NCBI GenBank assembly: GCA_049841135.1
Contig: JASGHK010000004.1
Span: 62,001-126,000 of the forward strand
Direction of reading: 5' to 3'
DNA: 64,000 nt
Origin: JACRCT01 sp049841135
GTDB lineage: Bacteria; Myxococcota; Myxococcia; Myxococcales; UBA5297
Both the position numbers and the translations under genes were made by a program. Within the stretch, counting starts at the first letter, position 1; every line of letters starts with the position of its first letter. Positions 37,340 through 46,403 of the stretch are shown piece after piece. The notes below the pieces were generated by a model. It was not told where the DNA came from. It was given only the letters and a program-made list of their open reading frames with translations, and searched no databases.

Positions 37340-39447
37340 CTCCTTCCCGACCGCCCTCCTCCGGCCCGGCGCCGACCGGGCACCTGCGCGAGCGCCTCGA
37401 CGAACTCGCGGCCGCCGTCGTTCTCGCCGAGGCCGAGCCTCAGGTGCTGCAGCGGCTGGCCGACCTGACGGCCGCGGTCCTGGCGCTCGCCGGCCCTGGC
37501 AGCGGGCTCCCGCTCTCCGATCTCCAGCACGTCGAGGCCCTCCTACGCCGTGCGGCCGGGGCCAAGGCCGATCCGGGCCTCGCTCTGACGGCGGCCAGCG
37601 ACCTGGTGACGCGCCTCCAGGAGCAGCTGGCCCACCCTGGCAGGCCGCCCGCTCCGGCCGAGCCCGCCCCGGCCGAGCCCACCGCGACCGCGCCCGTCCA
37701 GGCGCCGGGTGCGCCGCGCCTCGTCCGGCGCGACCAGGACGTGGTCGAGCTGATGGGGGACTTCGTCCAGGAGGCGTCCGAGGGGCTCTCGCACGCCGAC
37801 GAGCTCCTCGTCGCCGCCGAGCATGGCGGGCTGGAAGACGAGTCGCTCCACGACCTCTTCCGGATCTTCCACTCCATCAAGGGCCTCGCCGGCCACCTCA
37901 AGGAGGCCTCCCAGGTCGGCGTCCTGTCCCACGCCGTGGAGTCGCTGCTCGACCTCGTGCGCTCCAAGCAGCTGGCGCCGGACGCCGAGGTGCTCGACCT
38001 GGTGTTCGAGGCCACCGCCGGCCTGCGCCGGCTGCTGACCGGCCTCAAGGCGGCCTTCGACGCTCAGCTCCCGGTGCCCGCCGACGCCGCGATGCCGGCG
38101 CTCGTCGAGCGCCTGGCGGCCGCCTCCGCCTCGCCCGCGGACCGGCCCGCCCCAGCGCCCGGACCCGCCCCGTCTCCCAGCGCCCCGGCGCCCAGCCCCG
38201 GCCCCGCCCGCGGCGCGGCCGCGCCCGCCCCTGCCGTGGCGCTGGGCGAGACGCTTCGGGTCGACCGGGGCCGGGTCGACGCCATCGTCGAGGCCATCGG
38301 AGAGCTGCTCATCGTCCAGTCGATGGTGATGCACGCCCCCGAGCTCAAGTCGGCGGCCAGTCCCCGGCTGCGCGACCAGCTGGCGCAGATGTCCCGGCTC
38401 AGCCGCGAGCTGCAGGACGCCTCGATGCAGCTGCGGATGGTGCCGCTGCAGGCGGTGTTCAAGAGCAAGGTCCGGCTGGTGCGCGAGCTGGCGCGCCAGT
38501 CCGGCAAGGACGTGCTGCTCGAGTGCTCCGGCGGGGCCACCGAGATGGACCGGGCGATGGTGGCCGCCCTCGAGGAGCCGCTCGTGCACCTGCTGCGCAA
38601 CGCCGTCGATCACGGCGTCGAGGTCCCCTCCGAGCGCGAGCGCTCCGGCAAGCCGCCGACCGGCGTCGTGCACCTGCGCGCCTACCACCAGGCGGGAAGC
38701 GTGGTGGTGGAGGTGGCCGACGACGGGCGCGGCCTGCGGCGCGAGGCCATCCGCGCGCGGGCCGTCGAGCGCGGGCTGGTGGAGCCGAGCGCCGAGCCGG
38801 CGGAGTCCGAGCTGCTGGACCTCATCTTCCACCCCGGCTTCTCCACCGCCGAGCGGGTGACCGAGCTGTCGGGCCGCGGCGTGGGCCTGGACGTGGTCAA
38901 GCGCAGCATCGAGGCGCTGCGCGGCCGGGTGGTGGTCACCTCGCAGCCCGGCCAGGGCGCGCTGTTCCGCCTGGTGCTGCCCCTGACGCTGGCCATCATC
39001 GACGGGATGATCGTCTCCAGCGGGCGCGAGCGCTACGTCATCCCCAGCCTGAGCATCGTCGAATCGCTCAGCCTCCGGCCGGAGATGATCGCCTCGCTCG
39101 CGCAGCGCGAGGAGTTCCTGCCCATCCGCGGCGAGGTCCTGCCGGTGGTGCGGCTGGCCCGGCTGCTCAAGGTCGCCGAGCCGGACCTCACCGAGCGCAC
39201 CATCGCGGTCATCGTCGAGAGCATGGGGCGCAAGGCGGCGCTGGTCGTCGACGCGGTGCTCGCGCAGCAGCAGGTGGTCATCAAGCCGCTCGGCCCGGGC
39301 GTGGGCCACGCCGAGCACTTCGGCGGCGCCGCCATCCTCTCCGACGGGAGGGTGGGCCTCATCCTCAACGTCGACCGCCTCTGCAGCGACCTGGCCCGCC
39401 GCGGCGGGACCCGCAAGGACCGCAACACCGAGGAGGAACGCACATGA
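37318..39447 (+). CDS. cheA: Chemotaxis histidine kinase CheA
   Basis: A kinase of about 709 residues. No ATG fits the family. I chose GTG at 37318, which overlaps the previous gene by 22 bases; a CTG at 37336 is possible. The Hpt domain has FRIFHSIKGLAGHL with His185 as phosphoacceptor. A Pro/Ala-rich linker follows, with no clear CheY-binding P2 domain. The dimerisation and ATPase domains show LGETLRVDRGRVDAIVEAIGELLI, LLRNAVDHGVE (N-box), VEVADDGRGL (G1) and GRGVGLDVVKRS (G2). The CheW-like P5 domain ends the protein. It phosphorylates CheY and CheB under receptor control. Its stop overlaps the CheW start (ATGA). Confidence 0.92.
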   Translation: MRGGGVLTPSRPPSSGPAPTGHLRERLDELAAAVVLAEAEPQVLQRLADLTAAVLALAGPGSGLPLSDLQHVEALLRRAAGAKADPGLALTAASDLVTRLQEQLAHPGRPPAPAEPAPAEPTATAPVQAPGAPRLVRRDQDVVELMGDFVQEASEGLSHADELLVAAEHGGLEDESLHDLFRIFHSIKGLAGHLKEASQVGVLSHAVESLLDLVRSKQLAPDAEVLDLVFEATAGLRRLLTGLKAAFDAQLPVPADAAMPALVERLAAASASPADRPAPAPGPAPSPSAPAPSPGPARGAAAPAPAVALGETLRVDRGRVDAIVEAIGELLIVQSMVMHAPELKSAASPRLRDQLAQMSRLSRELQDASMQLRMVPLQAVFKSKVRLVRELARQSGKDVLLECSGGATEMDRAMVAALEEPLVHLLRNAVDHGVEVPSERERSGKPPTGVVHLRAYHQAGSVVVEVADDGRGLRREAIRARAVERGLVEPSAEPAESELLDLIFHPGFSTAERVTELSGRGVGLDVVKRSIEALRGRVVVTSQPGQGALFRLVLPLTLAIIDGMIVSSGRERYVIPSLSIVESLSLRPEMIASLAQREEFLPIRGEVLPVVRLARLLKVAEPDLTERTIAVIVESMGRKAALVVDAVLAQQQVVIKPLGPGVGHAEHFGGAAILSDGRVGLILNVDRLCSDLARRGGTRKDRNTEEERT

Positions 39448-39998
39448 GAGCGTCCGGACCGGAGGGCCTGGAGGGCCCGAGCCCCGAGGCAGGCCAGCTG
39501 GCCGCCGCGCTGGCCGGCAAGTACATGACCTTCCGCCTGGCGCGCGAGCACTACGCCGCGCCCATCCTCAAGGTCCGCGAGCTCGTCGGCCTCTTGGAGA
39601 TCACGCGGGTGCCCGGCTCGCTCTCGTTCATGCGCGGCGTGGTCAACCTGCGCGGGAAGGTCATCCCGGTGGTCGACCTGCGCGCCAAGCTGGGCATGAG
39701 CGCCGAGGGCGAGAGCCCGCGCCCGGTGATCATCGTGGTCCAGGTGGACGCCGCCGGCGCGCCGCTGACGATGGGCGTGCTGGTGGACGAGGTCCTCGAG
39801 GTCCGCTCCATCGCCGCGCGCGACATCGAGCCGCCGCCGCCCTCGAGCGCCCGGGCCGCCGAGTCCGACTACCTGCTGGGCGTGGGCAAGGCGGAGCGCG
39901 CCGTCGTCTTCCTGCTGGACCTCGACCGGATCCTCTCCAGCGCCGAAGTCACGCGGCTGGCGAGCACCGACCTGCGCCCGCCCTCCGGCAACAGCTGA
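39444..39998 (+). CDS. cheW: Chemotaxis coupling protein CheW
   Basis: A 184-residue protein starting at the ATG after AGGAGGAACGCAC and overlapping the cheA stop. After an N-terminal tail it is one CheW domain: YMTFRLAREHYAAPILKVREL, ITRVPGSLSFMRGVVNLRGKVIPVVDLR, where the Arg of NLRGKVIPV faces the receptor, and a final strand VVFLLDLDRILS. It couples CheA to the receptor of the next gene in the membrane signalling array. The long N-terminal and C-terminal tails (SSAEVTRLASTDLRPP) are a little longer than in E. coli. Confidence 0.93.
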   Translation: MRASGPEGLEGPSPEAGQLAAALAGKYMTFRLAREHYAAPILKVRELVGLLEITRVPGSLSFMRGVVNLRGKVIPVVDLRAKLGMSAEGESPRPVIIVVQVDAAGAPLTMGVLVDEVLEVRSIAARDIEPPPPSSARAAESDYLLGVGKAERAVVFLLDLDRILSSAEVTRLASTDLRPPSGNS

Positions 39999-40032
39999 CC
40001 CCCTTCCCCACGCTCCCCTCCTGGAGAACTCC

Positions 40033-42072
40033 ATGCTCCGCAACGTGAAGCTCGGAACCAAGATCGCCCTCGGGTATGCGGGGGTCCTGATCATCACCGT
40101 CGTCCTCGGCCTGACCGTGGCGTGGACCATGAGCGGCATCTCGGCGCAGGCGGAGATCCTGGCCAAGGACCACGCCCCCGAGGTCAGCATCCTGAGCAAC
40201 GTGCAGGACCGCTGGTTCAACCTGATGATCCAGCTGCGCAACTACCACTACACCTACAACGAGGAGTTCCTCGAGCAGGGCGTCCGCTTCGAGGAGCAGG
40301 CGCGCAAGCACCTGGCCAGCGCCCAGGACCTCTTCAAGGTGACCGGGGACCGCCAGTTCAAGGACGCCGTCGACCGGATCGACGGCCAGATGACCCAATA
40401 CGACCGGTACGTCGCCCTGACCGTGCGCGACGCGAAGGAGATCGTCCGGCTGCGTGGCGAGCTCCACGGCCACGGCGCCACCTTCGTGGCCGGGATCGGG
40501 GAGTACCTGGACAGCCAGGCCAACCAGCTGCACGAGGAGATCGCGGGCAAGGAGGGCGCCGACAAGCTCGAGCTGCGCACCGCCAAGCTCAAGGTGGCCA
40601 ACGACGTCATCGACCTGGGCAACGCCGCCCGCGTCGCCGACTGGCGCTCGCAGGCCGAGCGCACCGCCAAGTACGTCACCGACGCCGACCGGAACTTCGA
40701 CGAGATCGAGCGGAAGATCGCCTGGCTCGAGCAGAACACCAAGCACGAGGGCGACCGCAAGACGCTCCAGAAGATCCTCGAGGCGGCCAGGAGCTACCGC
40801 GCGGGGATGAAGGGGATTGCCCAGGCGACGAGCGACATCGACGAGGTCAGCAAGAAGCGCCACGACCTCGCCTACGTCATCCTCGAGGACATGCAGAACG
40901 CCCGGGGGCGCAGCGTCCAGGAGACCCTCGAGGTCTCGGAGAAGGCCTCCGCCACCCTCTCCTCCGCGGTGGTCGGCGTGCTGCTCGCGCTGCTCGTCGC
41001 GCTGCTGGTGGGCGTGGTGCTGGCCTTCGTGATCACCCGGGAGATCACCCGGCCGATCAACCGCGTCATCGAGAGCCTGTCCTCCAGCGCCGAGCAGGTG
41101 GCCTCGGCGTCGGGCCAGGTCGCCTCGTCGAGCCAGCAGATGGCGTCGGGCGCCGGCGAGCAGGCCTCCAGCCTCGAGGAGGTCTCCAGCTCGCTCGAGG
41201 AGATCAACTCCATGACCCGCCAGAACGCGGAGAACGTGCGCCAGGCCAACGTGACCGCCTCGCAGGCCTCGGACGCGGCCAGCCGCGGCGGCTCGGCGAT
41301 GGAGCGCATGCTCTCCACCACCCAGAAGATCAGCGCCTCGTCCTCGGAGACCGTGAAGATCGTCAAGACCATCGACGAGATCGCCTTCCAGACCAACCTG
41401 CTGGCCCTCAACGCGGCGGTGGAGGCGGCGCGGGCCGGCGACGCGGGCAAGGGCTTCGCGGTGGTGGCCGACGAGGTGCGCAGCCTGGCCCAGCGCAGCG
41501 CCGAGGCCGCCAAGAACACGGCCTCGCTGCTGGAGGAGGCGCAGAAGAACGCCGAATCGGGCGTGGCCTCCTCGCAGGAGGTGGGCGCGGTGCTCAAGGA
41601 GATCGTCGTCAGCACCGCCAAGGTGACCTCGCTCGTCAGCGAGGTCTCCACCGCCAGCGCCCAGCAGGTCAACGGCATCGACCAGATCAACACCGCCGTG
41701 GCGCAGATGGACAAGGTGACCCAGTCCAACGCCGCCAACGCCGAGGAGTCGGCCTCGGCCAGCGAGGAGCTGTCGGCGCAGGCCACCGAGCTCAACGACA
41801 TGGTCGTCTCCCTCATCCGCATCGTGAACGGCTCCGACTCCGGCGACGAGTACGCGGCCGGGCTGAAGAAGGAGCTCGTGCAGCACCACGCCCGGGGTCC
41901 GCGCGCCCACGGGGCCAAGGCGGCGGCGCGCGGCGACAAGCCGCACCCCATCCTCTCGCTGGCCGACGCCGCGCGGGTGTCCAAGGAGGACCCCAAGTCC
42001 GCCGCGGCGCCCAAGCACGGCAAGCTCGAAGACGTGCTGCCCCTGAGCGAGCAGGACTTCAAGGACTTCTAA
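40033..42072 (+). CDS. Methyl-accepting chemotaxis protein
   Basis: This 679-residue receptor has a first membrane helix at residues about 10-30, a helical periplasmic domain of some 280 residues (FNLMIQLRNYHYTYNEEFLEQ... helical bundle type), and a second helix ending ITREITRPINRVIESL. Only a short HAMP-like piece follows before the coiled-coil signalling domain. The hairpin tip is EIAFQTNLLALNAAVEAAR with GFAVVADEVRSLAQRS, the class-defining CheA/CheW contact. Methylation-type pairs occur in SSLEEVSSSLEEINS. The C-terminal tail is disordered, basic, and ends LSEQDFKDF. The operon position makes it the dedicated input of this Che system. Confidence 0.92.
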   Translation: MLRNVKLGTKIALGYAGVLIITVVLGLTVAWTMSGISAQAEILAKDHAPEVSILSNVQDRWFNLMIQLRNYHYTYNEEFLEQGVRFEEQARKHLASAQDLFKVTGDRQFKDAVDRIDGQMTQYDRYVALTVRDAKEIVRLRGELHGHGATFVAGIGEYLDSQANQLHEEIAGKEGADKLELRTAKLKVANDVIDLGNAARVADWRSQAERTAKYVTDADRNFDEIERKIAWLEQNTKHEGDRKTLQKILEAARSYRAGMKGIAQATSDIDEVSKKRHDLAYVILEDMQNARGRSVQETLEVSEKASATLSSAVVGVLLALLVALLVGVVLAFVITREITRPINRVIESLSSSAEQVASASGQVASSSQQMASGAGEQASSLEEVSSSLEEINSMTRQNAENVRQANVTASQASDAASRGGSAMERMLSTTQKISASSSETVKIVKTIDEIAFQTNLLALNAAVEAARAGDAGKGFAVVADEVRSLAQRSAEAAKNTASLLEEAQKNAESGVASSQEVGAVLKEIVVSTAKVTSLVSEVSTASAQQVNGIDQINTAVAQMDKVTQSNAANAEESASASEELSAQATELNDMVVSLIRIVNGSDSGDEYAAGLKKELVQHHARGPRAHGAKAAARGDKPHPILSLADAARVSKEDPKSAAAPKHGKLEDVLPLSEQDFKDF

Positions 42073-42088
42073 GGACTGCTCGCCGCCC

Positions 42089-42907
42089 ATGGACGCCTCG
42101 CTCTTCCGCGCCTTCCAGGACCTCGCCTATCGCCAGGCGGGCATCCGGCTCAGCGACGCCAAGCGCGCGCTGCTGAGCGCGCGGGTCGGCCGGCGGATGC
42201 GGGCGCTCAAGCTCCCCAGCGAGCGGCTCTACCTCGAGGCGCTCTCCAAGGACGAGTCGGGGCGCGAGCTCATCCACTTCCTCGACGCCATCTCGACCAA
42301 CTTCACCAACTTCTTCCGCGAGCCGGACCACTTCGCGCTCCTGGAGCGCGCCGCGTCGGAGTGGCTGGCGGCCGGCCAGCGACGCTTCCGGCTCTGGTGC
42401 GCGGCCTCCTCCTCCGGCGAGGAGCCCTACACCATCGCCATGGTGCTCAACGACGTCTTCGCCGGGCAGACGATCGACCTGCGCATCCTCGCCACCGACC
42501 TGTCGACCAAGGTCCTGCTCCAGGCCAAGGAGGGCGTCTACGCGGAGCGCCAGCTCGAGCCGGTGCCGTCGCCGCTGCGCCGGCGCTTCTTCGAGCCCGC
42601 CGGGGACACGCGGCTCGACGGGCGCCTCTTCACCGTCCGCCCGATCTTGCGCGAACGGATCCTCTTCAAGCGGCTCAACCTGTCGCAGCCTCCCTTCCCG
42701 CTCAAGGGCCCGCTCGACGCCATCTTCTGCCGCAACGTCATGATCTACCTGGCCCAGCCCGTACGGCAGGCCTTCGTGCGCGAGGCGGAGCGCCTGTTGC
42801 GGCCCGGGGGCCTGCTGTTCGTCGGCCACGCCGAGACGCTCACCGGCGTCCCCACCGGCCTGAAGATGCTCAAGCCGTCGGTCTACCGGAAGGCGGGCGG
42901 ACGATGA
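42089..42907 (+). CDS. cheR: Chemotaxis protein methyltransferase CheR
   Basis: A 272-residue CheR with the N-terminal helical domain (FRAFQDLAYRQAGIRLSDAK) and the motif TNFTNFFREPDHF. The SAM site is RLWCAASSSGEEPYTIAMVL. The later IFCRNVMIYL and GGLLFVGHAE complete the fold. It methylates glutamates of the receptor with SAM, opposing CheB. The stop overlaps the cheD start (ATGA). The beta-subdomain that in some CheR enzymes docks receptor tails is present but no pentapeptide tail of the NWETF type is seen in the receptor here. Confidence 0.92.
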   Translation: MDASLFRAFQDLAYRQAGIRLSDAKRALLSARVGRRMRALKLPSERLYLEALSKDESGRELIHFLDAISTNFTNFFREPDHFALLERAASEWLAAGQRRFRLWCAASSSGEEPYTIAMVLNDVFAGQTIDLRILATDLSTKVLLQAKEGVYAERQLEPVPSPLRRRFFEPAGDTRLDGRLFTVRPILRERILFKRLNLSQPPFPLKGPLDAIFCRNVMIYLAQPVRQAFVREAERLLRPGGLLFVGHAETLTGVPTGLKMLKPSVYRKAGGR

Positions 42908-43386
42908 CCCGCGTCGTCGCGGTGGGGCTGGCCGAGCTGAAGGTGAGCGACGACCCCGAGGTCGAGCTGACGAGCTACGCGCTCGGCTCCTGCATCGCGC
43001 TGATGCTGCACGACCCGGCGCGGCGCCTGGCGGGGATGCTCCACTACATGCTGCCCACCTCGTCGACCAACCCGGCGAAGGCGCGCGAGCAGCCCGGGAT
43101 GTTCGCGGACGTCGGCATCCCCCTGCTCTTGGCGCAGATGCAGGAGCGCGGCTCGCGGCGCGGCACCCTGGTCGTCAAGGCCGCCGGCGGGGCCAAGTGC
43201 TACGAGGACCACGGCGCCTTCGACATCGGCGAGCGCAACCAGGTGATCCTGCGCAAGCTGCTGTGGCGCGCCGGCCTGATGCTCTCCGGCGCGGACCTGG
43301 GCGGGACCCGTTCGCGGACGGTCCGGCTCTCGGTGGCGACCGGGGCCGTCGTCGTCCGTTCCGGAACCGAGGAGTGGTCGCTATGA
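42904..43386 (+). CDS. cheD: Chemoreceptor glutamine deamidase CheD
   Basis: The 160-residue protein has the CheD catalytic pair: Cys30 in YALGSCIALML and His47 in AGMLHYMLP. The later segment KAAGGAKCYEDHGAFDIGERN is also the family pattern. CheD deamidates specific receptor glutamines and in several bacteria binds CheC-type phosphatases. Here a CheX-like gene stands two genes further on. The ATG at 42904 overlaps the cheR stop, so translation is coupled. Confidence 0.92.
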   Translation: MTRVVAVGLAELKVSDDPEVELTSYALGSCIALMLHDPARRLAGMLHYMLPTSSTNPAKAREQPGMFADVGIPLLLAQMQERGSRRGTLVVKAAGGAKCYEDHGAFDIGERNQVILRKLLWRAGLMLSGADLGGTRSRTVRLSVATGAVVVRSGTEEWSL

Positions 43387-43411
43387 GCGCGTCGCGAACA
43401 GGGGGAAGGCC

Positions 43412-43807
43412 ATGACGTCGTTCAACATCCTGGTGGTCGACGACTCGCCGCTCGCCCGCAAGATCGTCCGGCGGGTCATCGAGATGTCGGGCCTGAGCGT
43501 CGAGACGCTGCTGGAGGCGTCGAACGGGCGCGAGGCGCTGGAGACTCTCGAGCGCCACTGGGTGGACGTGGTCTTCACCGACATCAACATGCCGGAGATG
43601 ACCGGCCACGACATGATCGAGCGGATGGCCGCGAGCCGGCTGCTCTCGAGCATCCCGGTGATCGTCGTGTCCACCGAGCGCAGCGAGGCGCGCATGGAGT
43701 ACCTGATGCGGCTCGGCGTGCGCGCCTACCTGACCAAGCCGCTCACCCCCGAAGCCCTGCGCGACACCGTCCGCTCGGTGCTGGCGCTGGAGGAGGAGAC
43801 CCCATGA
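43412..43807 (+). CDS. cheY: Chemotaxis response regulator CheY
   Basis: A single-domain receiver of 131 residues. The acidic pair is D10-D11, the phosphorylation site is D57 (VVFTDINMPEM), and the conserved Ser/Thr is in VIVVSTERS and the Lys in YLTKPLT. There is no output domain, as in CheY. Its substrate is presumably CheA-phosphate, and its target may be a motility motor or another process, since the receptors of myxobacteria often control other functions. Its stop overlaps the start of the CheX-like gene. Confidence 0.88.
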   Translation: MTSFNILVVDDSPLARKIVRRVIEMSGLSVETLLEASNGREALETLERHWVDVVFTDINMPEMTGHDMIERMAASRLLSSIPVIVVSTERSEARMEYLMRLGVRAYLTKPLTPEALRDTVRSVLALEEETP

Positions 43808-44259
43808 CCGCCCCGCTCGCGTCCGACTTCCTGGAGAAGGTGACCGTCGACATCCTCGAGCGGGCCGCCTACGTCTTCGCCGACCTGCCCGAGGACGAGC
43901 CCGCGCTGCTCGGGGCGGCCCTGGTCGCGCGGCTGGACTTCTCGGGGCCCCAGCAGGGCGCGGTGACCCTGGCCACCACGCCGAGCCTCGCCGGGGACAT
44001 CGCCGCGAACATGCTCGGCGAGGAGCCCGGCGGCGCGGCGGCGACGGCCGGAGCGCGCGACGCGCTCGCGGAGCTGCTCAACGTGCTCTCCGGCGCGCTG
44101 ATGGTCCAGCTCTTCGGTTCGCGCGAGGTCTGCACGCTGGGGATGCCCCAGGTCCGCGATGCCGAGGGCTGGGACATCGAGCCGGGATCGACGGTCGCCG
44201 CCTGGCTGCTGGTCGAGGGCGCCCCGATGGCGGTCTCGGTCAAGCTGGGGCGAGGCTAG
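43804..44259 (+). CDS. CheX/CheC-like phosphatase domain protein
   Basis: The product is 151 residues: DFLEKVTVDILERAAYVFADL, a beta strand ALVARLDFSG, then GDIAANMLGEEPG and a helix RDALAELLNVLSGALM. In CheC/CheX/FliY phosphatases this helix carries the catalytic Glu and Asn (E-x2-N). Here ELLN keeps both, so it may dephosphorylate CheY-P. The final strand VAAWLLVEGAPMAVSVKL completes the fold. It overlaps the CheY gene by four bases and is followed by CheB. The second CheX-like domain, in the fusion at 36488, lacks the Asn. Confidence 0.78.
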   Translation: MTAPLASDFLEKVTVDILERAAYVFADLPEDEPALLGAALVARLDFSGPQQGAVTLATTPSLAGDIAANMLGEEPGGAAATAGARDALAELLNVLSGALMVQLFGSREVCTLGMPQVRDAEGWDIEPGSTVAAWLLVEGAPMAVSVKLGRG

Positions 44260-44268
44260 GAGAGAGCC

Positions 44269-45291
44269 GTGGTCAAGGTGCTGGTCGTCGACGACTCGCC
44301 GCTGGTGCGGCGCACGCTGGAGAAGATCTTCGGCGAGGACCCCGAGCTCGAGGTCGTCGGCGCGGCCCCGAACCCGTTCGCCGCGCGCGAGCTGATCCTC
44401 CAGAAGAAGCCGGACGTCCTCACGCTGGACGTCGAGATGCCGCGGATGGACGGGCTGACCTTCCTGCGCAAGCTGATGCACTACCGCCCGATGCCGGTGG
44501 TCATCCTCTCCTCGCTGACGCCGCGTGGCAGCGAGGCGGCCTTCGAGGCGATGCGCGAGGGGGCGGTCGGCGTCATCTGCAAGCCGGGCGAGACCTATCC
44601 CTTGGAGCAGATGGGGCTGGAGCTGCGCGCCTCGGTCAAGGCCGCGGCGCGCTCGCGGCCGCGCCGCTTCCGCCCGGCCCCGCCCTCCGCGCCAACCCCG
44701 GCCTCGGCGACCCTGCGCGCCCCCAGCACCGCCCGGCTCGTGGCGCTGGGCGCCTCCACCGGAGGCACGGTGGCCATCGAGAGCATCCTCGAGGCGATGC
44801 CCGCCGACGCGCCGGCCATCCTCGTCGTGCAGCACATGCCCCCGGTGTTCACCGAGTCCTTCGCCCAGCGGCTCGACCGGCTCTCGGCCATGGCGGTGCG
44901 GGAGGCGCGCGACGGCGACCGCGTGGAGCGTGGGCTGGCGCTGGTCGCTCCCGGCGGCAAGCACCTGCTGGTCCGCCGCGGTCCGCAGGGCTTCGTCGTG
45001 CGGGTCAAGGAGGGGCCGCTGGTCAGCGGGCACCGCCCCTCGGTCGACGTGCTCTTCCGCTCGGTCGCGCAAGAGGTCGGCCGCGGCGCGGTCGGCGCGC
45101 TGCTCACCGGGATGGGAGCGGACGGGGCGCGCGGGTTGCTGGAGCTGCGCCAGTCGGGGGCGACGACCTTCGCGCAGGACGAGGAGAGCAGCGTCGTGTT
45201 CGGCATGCCCAAGGTGGCCATCGAGCTCGGCGCCGCCGACCACGTCGTGGGGCTCGACCGGATGGCGGCGGCGCTGCTCAACGCCTCCTGA
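44269..45291 (+). CDS. cheB: Chemotaxis methylesterase CheB
   Basis: The 340-residue protein starts at GTG (MVKVLVVDDSP after the start change) with AGGAGAG upstream. The receiver has D8-D9, D54 (LTLDVEMPRMDG) and K105. A linker rich in Pro/Arg follows. The esterase domain holds the triad S163 (LGASTGG), H189 (VVQHMPP) and D285 (LTGMGADGARG). It removes methyl groups from receptor glutamates when phosphorylated by CheA. It ends the operon. Its last 14 bases overlap the convergent PP-loop gene. Confidence 0.93.
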   Translation: MVKVLVVDDSPLVRRTLEKIFGEDPELEVVGAAPNPFAARELILQKKPDVLTLDVEMPRMDGLTFLRKLMHYRPMPVVILSSLTPRGSEAAFEAMREGAVGVICKPGETYPLEQMGLELRASVKAAARSRPRRFRPAPPSAPTPASATLRAPSTARLVALGASTGGTVAIESILEAMPADAPAILVVQHMPPVFTESFAQRLDRLSAMAVREARDGDRVERGLALVAPGGKHLLVRRGPQGFVVRVKEGPLVSGHRPSVDVLFRSVAQEVGRGAVGALLTGMGADGARGLLELRQSGATTFAQDEESSVVFGMPKVAIELGAADHVVGLDRMAAALLNAS

Positions 45292-46367
45292 GCGAGGCCC
45301 GCCTCGAGATCCGGTACTGGTCGATGTCCCTCTCGTCCCGGACCGGCTCGACCTCGACGCGGTGCTTGAGCTCGGTCCCCTTCCGCCACTCCACCGTGAC
45401 CTTCGGCAGGTCCTTGCCCTTGCCGTACCGGGCGACGATGCGCGAGGCGAGCACGCGGTCCGCCTCCTCGGCCTCGCCGTCGACCAGCGCCACCGTGCCC
45501 ATCAGCGGCGCCGCGGCCTCGAGCTTGTAGTACTTGGCCTCGGCGTACTGCGTGAGCAGCGCGTTCTCGCCCTCGTTGCGCCCGACGATCAGCTTCACCT
45601 TCTCGCTCAGGCGGAAGTGCCGGCCGGTCGCGAGCAGCGGGATGTCGTCCTCGTCGAGGTGCCGGTTCGGGCGGCGGTCGATCAGAATCGTGGAACTTGC
45701 GGCCGAAGGCCTCGTCGGTCAGGAAGCAGCAGCCTCCGGCCGGCTGCGGCCAGTCGGTGACGCCCAGCGCCTTGGCCAGCTCCATCTGCGGCTTGCGCGA
45801 GCGCCCGGAGATGGAGAGCAGCTGGCTGCGGTCGAGGAGCCCTTCCTGCTCGGGGATGGTCGGGTCGAGCAGCTGCGCCGAGAGCGGCCGCAGGATGCGC
45901 CCGACCATGCCGCTCTCCCGCTCGATGACCTTCATCGGGTCGCGCCGCTGGCTCTTGGGCCGCTGGCCGAGCACTTCGCCGGAGAAGACGAAGTCCGCGC
46001 CCTCCTTCTCCATGATCTCCTTGGCCTTCTTGAACATGAAGATGCGGCAGTCGATGCATGGGTTGGCGTTGGCGCCGTAGCCGTGCTTCGGGTGCGCGAT
46101 GAGGTCCAGGTACTCGCGCCCGGAGATGTCGACGAACTCGATGTCCGTCTCGAGGTTCGCCGCCGCGTGCAGCGCGTCGTTGCGCGGCACGGTGCCGTCC
46201 TTGCGGGTGCGGCCCATGCGGCGCTGGGTCTCGACCAGGCAGAAGCCCGTGTAGAAGGTGATGGCCTTCACCTCCACGCCCAGCTTCTTCATCAGGGCGT
46301 GCGCGAGCGTCGAGTCCAGCCCGCCCGAGAGCATCCCGATCGCCTTGGCCTTGCGCTTCTCCGCCAT
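45278..46367 (-). pseudogene. PP-loop ATPase, MnmA-like tRNA thiolation enzyme, one frameshift
   Basis: The start MAEKRKAKAIG at 46367 follows GGAGA. The PP-loop is SGGLDST (residues 14-20). Two Cys sites match the MnmA/ThiI-type sulfur-transfer plan: NPCIDCRIF and GGCCFLTDEAFGRKF. One extra T near 45694 (GATTCTG where GATCTG fits) breaks the frame. Downstream the frame continues IDRRPNRHLDEDD, VKLIVGRNEGENALL, and a final basic domain to SRRASLRRR. The enzyme would thiolate tRNA with ATP and a sulfur carrier, and TusA lies directly upstream on the same strand. It is not a standard MnmA, because the second half differs. The shift may be a sequencing error. Confidence 0.75.
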
Positions 46368-46403
46368 GTGCATTCTCCGATGACCGGCACCCACCGCCGG
46401 TCG

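Noticed and set aside
40033..42072. Receptor CheR-docking pentapeptide
   Set aside because: The tail ends LSEQDFKDF, which is not the NWETF-type motif.
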